From an uncultured Mailhella sp. (GTDB lineage Bacteria > Desulfobacterota > Desulfovibrionia > Desulfovibrionales > Desulfovibrionaceae): DNA of 14,042 nt. Positions 6,946 through 14,005 of this stretch are shown here, piece by piece (position 1 is the first letter of the stretch; each line of letters begins with the position of its first letter). A program made the position numbers and the translations under genes. The notes below the pieces were generated by a model. That model did no database searches, was not told the DNA's origin, and was given only the letters and a program-made list of their open reading frames with translations. Location of the stretch: the NCBI GenBank assembly GCA_948482415.1, contig CAOMFZ010000037.1:1-14042 (forward strand), given 5' to 3'.

Positions 6946-7302
6946 ATGAGAAAAACTGTTTCTTTATCTTTTTTCTGGCAAACATTATTTTTGGGTTTTG
7001 CGTTACTTTTAAATGTAACACTTGGATATCGTTTGTTTTTCAGCGATCAAAGTTTTTTTGCCTGGCAGGGGGTACAGCAGCATTTTGCTGATATGCAGAA
7101 AGAATTGGCAGATATTCAGCAAAAACTTGCCTCTTTAAGCGAAGAAATTCGGCTTTTGCAGAATAATAATGATTACATTGAACGCGCTGTCCGCGAACGG
7201 CTGAATTATGTTCGTGAAAATGAAATTTTGTATGTTTTTGAAAAAAAACAATTAGTTAATTCTATTTGGACGGAAACAGAAGAAGATTTGCACAATGAAT
7301 AA
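6946..7302 (+). CDS. FtsB/DivIC-family septum formation initiator
   Basis: Small bitopic membrane protein of the FtsB/DivIC family; such proteins form a complex with FtsL and FtsQ/DivIB that activates septal peptidoglycan synthesis. The 118 residues have a short cytoplasmic N terminus, one transmembrane helix (about 8-31), an extracytoplasmic coiled coil (about 43-74) and the family-typical ending NDYIERAVRERLNYVRENE at 75-93 followed by YVF. GTG 6937 is an alternative start; ATG 6946 is preferred because GTGAG at 6933-6937 is at better spacing. It follows pgsA almost without a gap, so the two are surely co-transcribed. Whether it is called FtsB or DivIC cannot be decided from sequence alone. 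Confidence 0.88.
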   Translation: MRKTVSLSFFWQTLFLGFALLLNVTLGYRLFFSDQSFFAWQGVQQHFADMQKELADIQQKLASLSEEIRLLQNNNDYIERAVRERLNYVRENEILYVFEKKQLVNSIWTETEEDLHNE

Positions 7303-7338
7303 TTTTGTGATACTCTGCATAAAATGAAAGGTATGAAT

Positions 7339-8763
7339 ATGTCCATAGATGAAAAAACAGTAAAATATGCAAAATTAGAATGGTATAAAGAAGTCCTTTC
7401 TTTAGAGCCTAATTCCAAACTGTTTTTGCCTCTTGCAAGACTGCTCGCTGAACTTGGTACAGAAGATAATAATGCAGATATGATGAATGAAGCATTTGAA
7501 GTTTTGCGCCGAGGTCTTGATATTCAGCCTGAATTTATGGAAGCCCGCCTTTTTCTGATTGAATTACTGAATACCTGCGGCTGTAAAGCCCAGTGCGGAG
7601 CGGAAGTTGCCCGTTTAGCGTCATTATTTTTAAGTTATCCTGATTTTTGGGACGCTTGGCGTGAATATGCCATTACAGAAAACGAAAGTTCTGATTTCAC
7701 CGCAGCTTTAGGGTTTATGAGTGCGATTATGCGCAATAAGTCCTTGAGTATTGTGCAGGTTTTGGAGGCAGGGCTTAATTCTTTGAAAACAAATTCAGCA
7801 CCGCTTTTTTCTCCGGAAACAATTAATATTGCGAAAAATATAGAAAAAAGCGGCTTGGCAAAAATGCCCGGCACAAGTGTTAATCAAATAAAAACGTGCA
7901 TGGAAAAAGTTTCTGCTGATAATGAACTTGCTGTATTGGACGAAAATGCAGAAGATGCTGAACCGGAAAATGCGGCTGACTTTGCAGAAGAAAATCGGGA
8001 AGAAGATTTTGCGGAAGAAAAAGGACAAATTCCTTCAGAACTTGCAGACGTGCTGCCCAAGGGGCATATTGATAATTACATGAATTTTGCCCAGCAGCAG
8101 GATACCTTTGTACAAGATAAAACCAAAAGCACCAAAGAAACCCTTGCCGAACTTATCAAAGACGCCAATATTACCATAGAACCTGTGGAAAATTCCCTTT
8201 TCAGAACCAAGAGCATGGCTGATTTATTGGCAGAACAAGGGGATTACAGAGGGGCACTTGAAATTTACCGTGAATTATTGGCAAAGGGTTATGGCAACAA
8301 AGAAGAACTGGAAGAACGCATAGCTGATATCAAAATGCTTGCCCCGGAATTGGATGTGAAAATTGATAAATCCAAACTGCTTGCTATTGATGATCTTGTG
8401 GATACTTCTTTTGGCACTATGGCAGAAAGTTTATCAACACAGCAGGCGGGAAGCCTTGAAACTGAAAATTTGGAAGTAAATTCAGAGCTTGCTTTTGCAG
8501 AAAATGCGCCTGCCGTAAAAAATGTAGCGCCGACACCTGATTTATTTGATGCCAATGAAATTTCCGCAGAAGAAAAAAATTTTGCTGAAAGCGCAGCCGA
8601 AAATATAGTTGAAGAAATTGAAAATACAACGGATATGGCTGGTTTTGAAAATACAGAAGACGCATCAGAAAAAGCCGCAGCAGAAAATAAAGTAAAATCT
8701 CAGGCTGATGTCGCAGATTTATTGACAAAACTTGCTGAACGTTTGGAAATCCGTGCAAGTTAG
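7339..8763 (+). CDS. TPR-repeat protein with acidic low-complexity segments
   Basis: A 474-residue protein without signal peptide or membrane segment, so probably cytoplasmic. Residues about 8-150 look like degenerate helical repeats of TPR type. Residues 198-228 are a Glu/Asp/Ala-rich stretch. Residues 290-333 form a clear TPR (ADLLAEQGDYRGALEIYREL). The C-terminal part, about 365-455, is again acidic and Ala/Asn-rich, before a final conserved-looking helix (residues 456-474). TPR domains mediate protein-protein contacts; the partner is unknown. The ATG at 7324 is an alternative start, but GAAAGG at 7326-7331 fits the ATG at 7339. It lies 36 bases after the FtsB-like gene and 9 bases before the lipoprotein gene, which points to one operon. 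Confidence 0.85.
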   Translation: MSIDEKTVKYAKLEWYKEVLSLEPNSKLFLPLARLLAELGTEDNNADMMNEAFEVLRRGLDIQPEFMEARLFLIELLNTCGCKAQCGAEVARLASLFLSYPDFWDAWREYAITENESSDFTAALGFMSAIMRNKSLSIVQVLEAGLNSLKTNSAPLFSPETINIAKNIEKSGLAKMPGTSVNQIKTCMEKVSADNELAVLDENAEDAEPENAADFAEENREEDFAEEKGQIPSELADVLPKGHIDNYMNFAQQQDTFVQDKTKSTKETLAELIKDANITIEPVENSLFRTKSMADLLAEQGDYRGALEIYRELLAKGYGNKEELEERIADIKMLAPELDVKIDKSKLLAIDDLVDTSFGTMAESLSTQQAGSLETENLEVNSELAFAENAPAVKNVAPTPDLFDANEISAEEKNFAESAAENIVEEIENTTDMAGFENTEDASEKAAAENKVKSQADVADLLTKLAERLEIRAS

Positions 8764-8772
8764 GAGTGTCTT

Positions 8773-9531
8773 TTGAAAACAAAAATTCTTTTGAGTGTGT
8801 GTTTGGCATTTCTCTGTTTTGGTTGTTCCGCTATTACGGATTCGCAAACCTATAAAGATACAAAAAGATTTTATTATACACATATTAATAAGCCTGCTGA
8901 GGTGGATTTTTCTGTGGCAGAAATTTCTCCTGTTGACAGCAGATTGACGAAAACCTTTGCAGTTTTGGATAAAGAATTAACGAAATTGGAACGGGCTTTA
9001 GACGGTATTCTTGATCTTGGCAATGCGCAGGCTATTACCGATTTATTTTCACAGTTCCCATGGATTTCTCATATTTATGCCCTCTCTCCGGAGGGTGAAA
9101 TTATGGGGGCTATCCCTTCTTATGTTCCTGACAATGCAAACTTTGATTATATTCAGGACAGAGAAATTAAAGCGCGTGAAATTATTGCGGAAATTCAAGA
9201 AAATCCTGTGGGCTATGAAATTATTTTATTCCGCCCCTATATGCTGAGCGGCGAAATTAAGGCATTTCTTGCTGTCAGCTTTGACCCCAAATCCTTATTG
9301 CCTTTTGTGGGTGATCCCTCTCATGTTTTTTTCCTGTCTGAAAAAGCACCATTTTGGACAGGTGATTTTTATTATGATGACACTCCTTTTGCTTTGGACT
9401 GGGAAAAGGAACTTAAAAGCAAATCCTATGATACTGTCAGCAATGACCAGTATGAAGGCGCCTGGATTGTGCGCAATTATGGCGGACAACGGTTAGTTTA
9501 CGGCGTTTTGCAGGAAAAAGGGCAAGAATAA
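8773..9531 (+). CDS. Putative lipoprotein of unknown function
   Basis: A 252-residue protein that I cannot assign to a named family. The N terminus has Lys residues, a hydrophobic core (5-17) and Cys18 after Phe-Gly, consistent with a lipoprotein signal peptide, though the -3 position is Cys rather than the usual Leu. A helix at about 57-85 leads into an alpha/beta region (about 88-190) with PWISHIYALSPEGEIMGAIP and a later block IKAFLAVSFDP; this pattern of a helix followed by sensor-like beta strands is reminiscent of PDC/Cache ligand-binding domains, but that is only an inference. The TTG start has GGAG at 8763-8766, six bases away. It is the last gene of the pgsA run and is followed by a terminator. 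Confidence 0.85.
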   Translation: MKTKILLSVCLAFLCFGCSAITDSQTYKDTKRFYYTHINKPAEVDFSVAEISPVDSRLTKTFAVLDKELTKLERALDGILDLGNAQAITDLFSQFPWISHIYALSPEGEIMGAIPSYVPDNANFDYIQDREIKAREIIAEIQENPVGYEIILFRPYMLSGEIKAFLAVSFDPKSLLPFVGDPSHVFFLSEKAPFWTGDFYYDDTPFALDWEKELKSKSYDTVSNDQYEGAWIVRNYGGQRLVYGVLQEKGQE

Positions 9532-9538
9532 TTTTTAC

Positions 9539-9566
9539 AAAAAGCCCCCTTTTTGAGGGCTTTTTT
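9539..9566 (+). terminator. Intrinsic terminator after the lipoprotein gene
   Basis: AAAAAGCCC (9539-9547) pairs with GGGCTTTTT (9557-9565) around a nine-base loop, and the T run continues to 9566. It lies eight bases after the stop codon and ends the pgsA-to-lipoprotein transcription unit just before fbp. Confidence 0.85.
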
Positions 9567-9581
9567 ATTGAGGTATACATT

Positions 9582-10556
9582 ATGGCAGAAATCAGTGTTA
9601 TTGAGCATATCCATTCTATGCAATTAAAGTGGTCACCTACTGCAACGGGGCAATTTACATCACTTTTGCATGATTTAATTTTATCTGCAAAAATTATTTC
9701 CCGCAGTGTTACCAAAGCCGGACTTGTAGATATTTTAGGCGGTACCGGTGATACGAATATACAAGGGGAACTGGTGCAGAAGCTTGATGATTTTGCAAAC
9801 AGTGTCATGATTTACCGTATGAAAAATTGCGGTGTTGTTTGTGCGTTAGGCTCTGAAGAAGAAGATGAGCTTGTGATTATTGATAAAAATAAAGCACATG
9901 GCAATTATGTGATTTTCTTTGACCCTCTTGACGGTTCTTCCAATATTGACGCCAATGTCAGTATAGGCACGATTTTTTCTATTTACCGTGTCAATGACGA
10001 TACCGAACTGACCAAAGAGAAAATTCTCTGTCAGGGTACTCATCAGGTTGCTGCCGGTTATTTCCTGTATGGTCCTTCTACCATGATGGTATATTCTACA
10101 GGTCATGGCGTGTATGGTTTTACCCTTGACCCCAGTGTGGGCGAATTTTTACTTTCCCATGACAATATTAAAGTTCCTGAAACAGGTAAATATTATTCAG
10201 TCAATGCTGCCTATTATGACAGATGGAGCAAGGAAGACCAAAAAGCCATGGACCTTTTCAATCATGGTGATTATTCCCTGCGTTATGTGGGCTCATTGGT
10301 AGCAGATTTTCACAGAACACTGGTTTACGGCGGCATTTATATGTATCCGGCAGATACGAAAAATACGCACGGCAAACTTCGCTTGCTCTATGAAGCCAAT
10401 CCGCTTTCCTTTTTAATGGAACAGGCAGGGGGGCTTGCGGTGAATGGTGAGGGGAAGCGTATTCTTGAAATTATGCCGGACCAAATCCATACCCGTACTC
10501 CTTTTATTTTTGGCTCTAAAAAAGAAGTTGAAAAATACAGAAGTGCTTTTGCCTGA
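9582..10556 (+). CDS. fbp: Class I fructose-1,6-bisphosphatase
   Basis: Cytoplasmic gluconeogenic enzyme converting fructose 1,6-bisphosphate to fructose 6-phosphate and phosphate, magnesium-dependent. The 324 residues match class I enzymes (E. coli Fbp is 332). Key blocks are TGDTNIQGE (55-63), the acidic metal-site region SEEEDE (91-96), the signature FDPLDGSSNID (113-123) with D114 and D117, and YEANPLSFLMEQAGG (from 270), whose E271 is the usual metal ligand. ATG 9582 has GAGG at 9570-9573. It starts just after a terminator, so it must have its own promoter, perhaps overlapping that hairpin, or depend on read-through. tsaD follows after 39 bases. Confidence 0.97.
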   Translation: MAEISVIEHIHSMQLKWSPTATGQFTSLLHDLILSAKIISRSVTKAGLVDILGGTGDTNIQGELVQKLDDFANSVMIYRMKNCGVVCALGSEEEDELVIIDKNKAHGNYVIFFDPLDGSSNIDANVSIGTIFSIYRVNDDTELTKEKILCQGTHQVAAGYFLYGPSTMMVYSTGHGVYGFTLDPSVGEFLLSHDNIKVPETGKYYSVNAAYYDRWSKEDQKAMDLFNHGDYSLRYVGSLVADFHRTLVYGGIYMYPADTKNTHGKLRLLYEANPLSFLMEQAGGLAVNGEGKRILEIMPDQIHTRTPFIFGSKKEVEKYRSAFA

Positions 10557-10595
10557 GAAAACAGGCAGGTTAGCGGGTTTTAGAGGCATTTAAGC

Positions 10596-11669
10596 ATGCT
10601 TGTTCTTGGAATAGAAACTTCCTGTGATGATACGGGTCTGGCTTTAGTTGATGAAAACGGGCTTGTTGCTTCTGTTATGGCATCACAAGTCCCGCTTCAT
10701 GCCCTTTTTGGCGGTGTTGTTCCTGAGCTTGCGTCCAGAGAACATGCCCGTCTTATTGGTCCGCTTTTTGATAAATTATTGGCTGAAAGCGGGAAAAATT
10801 TATCTGATATTGACAGAATTGCCGTGACCCGCGGACCGGGACTGCTTGGAAGTTTGCTGGTGGGGGTTGCTTTTGCAAAAAGCCTTCATCTTGCAGCGGG
10901 TATTCCGCTTATTGGCGTTAATCATCTGCATGCCCATTTATTGGTAGCAGGCTTGGAAAATACGCTGGAGTTTCCGGCTTTGGGAATTTTGGTTTCAGGC
11001 GGGCATACGCATTTAATCAAAATGAACAGCCCTGTTGACATGCAGGTTTTAGGCAAAACCCTTGATGATGCGGCAGGAGAAGCCTGTGATAAATTTGGGA
11101 AAATGCTGGGACTTCCCTATCCGGGGGGTATGTATCTGGATAAGCTGGGACAGTTGGGGCACATTGATAAAACGCTTTTTCCGCGTCCCTACACCAAAAA
11201 TGAAAATTACGATTTCAGTTTCAGCGGCATGAAAACAGCCGCGGCTTTATGGCTTGAGCAGCACAAAAATGCACTGCTTTCTCTTCCTCCGCTGGGGCAA
11301 AACTATAGTGAAGATTTTTTTGCAAACGCCTATGAAGAAGCAAAAAACGGCGCAGCGTCCTATTTATATGCCATGGCTGATACTTTGGTCATTAAGGCAA
11401 AAAGAGTGTTAAAAGAATTTTCGCCCGCTTGTATTATTGTTGCCGGCGGGGTTGCTGCCAACAGTTTTGTACGAAAACAACTCGCTGAATTTGCAGAAGA
11501 AAATCATCTGCCCCTGTATATTCCCAAAAATAAATTTTGTTCCGATAATGGCATTATGACCGCCTACACAGGCTTACTGCTTGCTAAAATGGGCTTATGC
11601 CATGACGAAAATTTAACTGCCGTTGCCAGGGGCAAACCTATCCCCAATGATTACAGGGCAACGCGTTAA
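10596..11669 (+). CDS. tsaD: tRNA N6-threonylcarbamoyladenosine synthase subunit TsaD
   Basis: Catalytic subunit that transfers the threonylcarbamoyl group to A37 of tRNAs reading ANN codons, working with TsaB, TsaC and TsaE. The 357-residue ASKHA-fold protein begins with the typical LVLGIETSCDDT; metal ligands are visible as H110 and H114 in GVNHLHAHLL and D317 in the CSDNGIM block. Further family blocks are VPELASREH (42-50), VTRGPGLLGSLLVG (77-90) and VAGGVAANS. GAGG at 10582-10585 precedes ATG 10596. The gene follows fbp by 39 bases with no terminator-like T tract between, so the two are probably co-transcribed; the partner tsa genes are not in this window. Confidence 0.97.
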   Translation: MLVLGIETSCDDTGLALVDENGLVASVMASQVPLHALFGGVVPELASREHARLIGPLFDKLLAESGKNLSDIDRIAVTRGPGLLGSLLVGVAFAKSLHLAAGIPLIGVNHLHAHLLVAGLENTLEFPALGILVSGGHTHLIKMNSPVDMQVLGKTLDDAAGEACDKFGKMLGLPYPGGMYLDKLGQLGHIDKTLFPRPYTKNENYDFSFSGMKTAAALWLEQHKNALLSLPPLGQNYSEDFFANAYEEAKNGAASYLYAMADTLVIKAKRVLKEFSPACIIVAGGVAANSFVRKQLAEFAEENHLPLYIPKNKFCSDNGIMTAYTGLLLAKMGLCHDENLTAVARGKPIPNDYRATR

Positions 11670-11685
11670 AATGCATTTTCGGGCG

Positions 11686-11714
11686 TTGACAGAAAGCTGT
11701 TTTAACCTTAATTA
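11686..11714 (+). promoter_or_regulatory. Probable sigma-70 promoter of the trxA-trxB-bamD operon
   Basis: A perfect -35 box TTGACA (11686-11691) is followed after 17 bases by TAATTA (11709-11714), an imperfect -10 box. It stands about 55 bases upstream of trxA in the only sizeable gap between tsaD and the operon. A 12-bp palindrome, AAAATGCATTTT, overlaps the tsaD stop just upstream (11668-11679). Confidence 0.45.
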
Positions 11715-11769
11715 AAGAAAGAAAATTAAATTCCAGCTCAACAGAGCAAAAGGCAAAAGGAGAATAAAT

Positions 11770-12087
11770 ATGGCTATAGAAGTAACTGATGCAAATTTTG
11801 ACGCAACTGTATTAAAAAGTGAACTTCCTGTTTTAGTAGATTTTTGGGCTCCCTGGTGTGGTCCCTGCCGTGCAGTCAGCCCTATTGTTGAAGAAATTTC
11901 CAAAGAACTTGACGGCAAAGCTCTTATCTGCAAAGTAAATGTTGATGAAAACCAAGCTTCTCCAAGCCGTTTTGGTATTCGTGCCATTCCTACTTTAATT
12001 GTGTTTAAAGACGGTGAAGTTGTTGATCAGGTAACCGGTGCTGTTGCAAAAAGTAATATTTTAGATTTAATTAACAAGGCATTATAA
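11770..12087 (+). CDS. trxA: Thioredoxin
   Basis: General cytoplasmic disulfide reductase. The 105-residue single thioredoxin domain carries the active site W29-C30-G-P-C33-R in FWAPWCGPC, the conserved VDFWA strand (23-27), and the cis-proline in the IRAIPTL block. Length and motifs are those of canonical TrxA. A strong ribosome binding site AAGGAG (11757-11762) precedes the ATG. trxB starts one base after its stop codon, so the enzyme pair TrxA/TrxB is made from one mRNA; TrxB is the expected electron donor. Confidence 0.98.
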   Translation: MAIEVTDANFDATVLKSELPVLVDFWAPWCGPCRAVSPIVEEISKELDGKALICKVNVDENQASPSRFGIRAIPTLIVFKDGEVVDQVTGAVAKSNILDLINKAL

Positions 12088-12088
12088 G

Positions 12089-13027
12089 ATGTTGCAATTT
12101 GATGCTGTTGTAATCGGCTCAGGTCCTGCAGGACTGAATGCCGCTCTTTACCTTGTTCGTGCCGGGCTTCGCACTGCGCTTATTGAAAAAAACAGTGCAG
12201 GCGGACAGGTTTTGAGCACCTCAGAAATTGAAAACTATTTAGGTTTTCCAAAAGGTGTAAAAGGCTGGGAATTAGCTGATTTATTTTCTGCGCATGTTGC
12301 TGAATATCCTGTGGAACATATCCGCAATGAAGTTCTGAAAATTGAAACACAGGAAGAAAACGGACCAATGCATATTCTGCATATGCAGGAGGGCGAAGAT
12401 ATCAAAACCCGTACTGTGATTATTGCAACGGGTGCTGTCAGCCGTCCTCTTGGAGTCAAGGAAGAAGAACACTATAAAGGCAAAGGCGTTTCTTATTGTG
12501 CGTTATGTGACGGCAATTTTTACCGCGGTTTGGATGTCGCCATTGTGGGCGGCGGCAATGCTGCGCTTGAAGAAGCATTATATCTTTCCCGCATCGTGAA
12601 TAAAGTGTATCTCATTCACCGCCGCGAAGGCTTCAGAGGTGCGCAGATTTATCTTGATAAAATCCGTGCCGTTCCTGAAAAAATCGAACTTGTAACCAGT
12701 GCTGTTGTGGATAGCCTTGCCGGTGAACCAACCTTGAAAAAAGTTGTTGTCCGCAATGTTGTAACGGGTGAAAAGCGTGAACTTGCCGTTGAAGGTATCT
12801 TTGTTTATATTGGACATGTGCCTAATGTGCAGTTTGCGCCGGAAGCTCTTGAACGCAATGAACAGGGCTTTTTGGTGACAGATCAGGAAATGCAGACAGC
12901 TGTACCCGGAATTTTTGTTGCAGGCGACAGCCGCGCAAAATTATGCCGTCAGGTTTGCACAGCTGTTGGCGATGGTGCAGTGGCGGCAAGTTCTGCAATT
13001 CGCTATTTGGAGCAATTAAATGCGTAA
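12089..13027 (+). CDS. trxB: Thioredoxin-disulfide reductase
   Basis: FAD-containing reductase of thioredoxin. In 312 residues (normal for low-molecular-weight TrxB) one sees the FAD-binding GSGPAG (10-15), the redox pair C137-A-L-C140, the pyridine nucleotide-binding GGGNAA (154-159) followed by HRRE (177-180), whose arginines are typical of NADPH specificity, and the C-terminal FAD motif FVAGDSR (276-282). The active-site pair is CALC instead of the common CATC. Two further cysteines, C286 and C290, lie in the helix after this motif. The gene starts one base after trxA and its last eight bases overlap bamD. Confidence 0.97.
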   Translation: MLQFDAVVIGSGPAGLNAALYLVRAGLRTALIEKNSAGGQVLSTSEIENYLGFPKGVKGWELADLFSAHVAEYPVEHIRNEVLKIETQEENGPMHILHMQEGEDIKTRTVIIATGAVSRPLGVKEEEHYKGKGVSYCALCDGNFYRGLDVAIVGGGNAALEEALYLSRIVNKVYLIHRREGFRGAQIYLDKIRAVPEKIELVTSAVVDSLAGEPTLKKVVVRNVVTGEKRELAVEGIFVYIGHVPNVQFAPEALERNEQGFLVTDQEMQTAVPGIFVAGDSRAKLCRQVCTAVGDGAVAASSAIRYLEQLNA

Positions 13028-13745
13028 TATAGTTATTTCTTTGATGTTGTGTTTTTCTTTGACAGGCTGCGGCGGTCTTATTGACAGTTTTTTTATGGAA
13101 ACTCCAACAGATACTGTGCAGGAAAAATTTGAAGTTGCGGCAGAGTCCATGCAGGACAAACAATATGGCAAAGCGGCAACCTTATTTACAGATATCAAAG
13201 ATAACTATCCATTTAGTCCCTATGTTATTGAATCAGAACTTGGACTTGCTGACGCGCTTTATTTGAACGAAGATTATCTTGACGCGGCAGATGCGTACCG
13301 TGATTTTGAAAATCTGCACCCACGCCATGAAGCAATTCCTTATGTCCTTTTGCAGGTGGCACGTTCTCTGCGCCTTAGTTATCGCTCCATTGACAGAGCA
13401 TCAACCAATGTGCAGATAGCCGAAGAATATGCCAGCCGTGTTGTCAATGAATATCCTGACACTGAATATGCTGAAATTGCCGCAAAAGAACTCCGTACAT
13501 GCCGTGAACTGTTAGCAGAACGGGAAGTTTTTATCAGCAATGTGTATTGGAATATGGGCAACTATGAGGCAGCCTATAACAGATATCTTCGCATTATGGA
13601 AGAGTATCCTGATGTAGAACATGTCTATGAATATGCGCAGAAACAAGCAGATGCTTCCTATATTCGCTTCAGAAAAGAATCCGCTGAAGAAGAAAGAGAA
13701 AAGAAAGAAGGAACATGGAAGAGCTGGTTTAAAAGCTGGTTGTAA
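13020..13745 (+). CDS. bamD: Outer membrane protein assembly factor BamD
   Basis: Periplasmic lipoprotein of the BAM complex, which with BamA folds beta-barrel proteins into the outer membrane. The 241 residues start with a lipoprotein signal peptide and lipobox L14-T-G-C17, followed by TPR-type helices. Family blocks are NYPFSPY (62-68), the repeat LGLADALYLNEDYLDAADAY, and LHPRHE (99-104); a later helix pair, MGNYEAAYNRYLRIMEEYP, is also typical. The C-terminal 25 residues are Glu/Lys/Trp-rich. The ATG overlaps the trxB end by eight bases, with GGAG at 13009-13012 inside trxB, so translation is likely coupled. A strong terminator follows. Confidence 0.93.
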   Translation: MRNIVISLMLCFSLTGCGGLIDSFFMETPTDTVQEKFEVAAESMQDKQYGKAATLFTDIKDNYPFSPYVIESELGLADALYLNEDYLDAADAYRDFENLHPRHEAIPYVLLQVARSLRLSYRSIDRASTNVQIAEEYASRVVNEYPDTEYAEIAAKELRTCRELLAEREVFISNVYWNMGNYEAAYNRYLRIMEEYPDVEHVYEYAQKQADASYIRFRKESAEEEREKKEGTWKSWFKSWL

Positions 13746-13762
13746 GATAACAAAAGAAAATA

Positions 13763-13802
13763 TACAAAAGCCCCTTTTGCAGTTGTGAAAGGGGCTTTTG
13801 TA
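13763..13802 (+). terminator. Strong terminator of the trxA-trxB-bamD operon
   Basis: A perfect 15-bp stem (13763-13777 with 13788-13802) and a ten-base loop lie 17 bases after the bamD stop; four T occur within the right arm and more T follow it. The stem is symmetrical enough (AAAAG/CTTTT flanks) to work from either direction. Confidence 0.85.
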
Positions 13803-13849
13803 TTTCGTATGAAAATAGCATTATGTATCAGGTTAGACAATTTGGATAC

Positions 13850-13861
13850 TAGAGCATTTCC
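13850..13861 (+). repeat. Short dispersed repeat, plus-strand copy
   Basis: TAGAGCATTTCC, identical to the minus-strand sequence at 3733-3744 and with similar flanks. It stands between the bamD terminator and the inverted-repeat cluster at the right edge. Confidence 0.45.
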
Positions 13862-13883
13862 TTGTAACATCAAGAATTAAATA

Positions 13884-13956
13884 GATTGCTTCGCTATCGC
13901 TCGCAATGACGTGTTAATAGAGTTCAATTCTCATCTCTCCGTCATTGCGAGGAGCG
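13884..13956. repeat. Inverted repeat unit of the CATTGCGAG type
   Basis: The left unit (13884-13911) ends CTCGCAATGACG (13900-13911) and the right unit begins with its exact reverse complement, CGTCATTGCGAG (13940-13951); 28 bases lie between. The left unit is itself partly palindromic (ATTGC near 13885, GCAAT at 13903-13907). Sequences resembling GTCATTGCGAG...GCAATC are, from general knowledge, common dispersed intergenic palindromes in several bacterial groups, and this pair looks like two such units in opposite orientation. Confidence 0.65.
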
Positions 13957-13959
13957 TCA

Positions 13960-14005
13960 CCCGGTCACTTTTACGCTTATAGCTGCACTATGCGTAAGTG
14001 CCAGG
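13960..14005. repeat. Long imperfect hairpin at the right edge
   Basis: CACTTTTACGC (13966-13976) pairs with GCGTAAGTG (13992-14000) apart from a two-base bulge, and an inner stem ATAG (13979-13982) with CTAT (13988-13991) closes a five-base loop CTGCA. Pairing can be extended outward to about 13960 and 14005 with a mismatch. The stretch from 13746 to the window end shows no gene I can support; besides this hairpin it holds the terminator and the repeats listed separately. Confidence 0.5.

Noticed and set aside
11668..11679. Palindrome AAAATGCATTTT as a tsaD terminator
   Set aside because: The stem is A/T-rich with no loop and no following T run; a chance palindrome or weak binding site is more likely.
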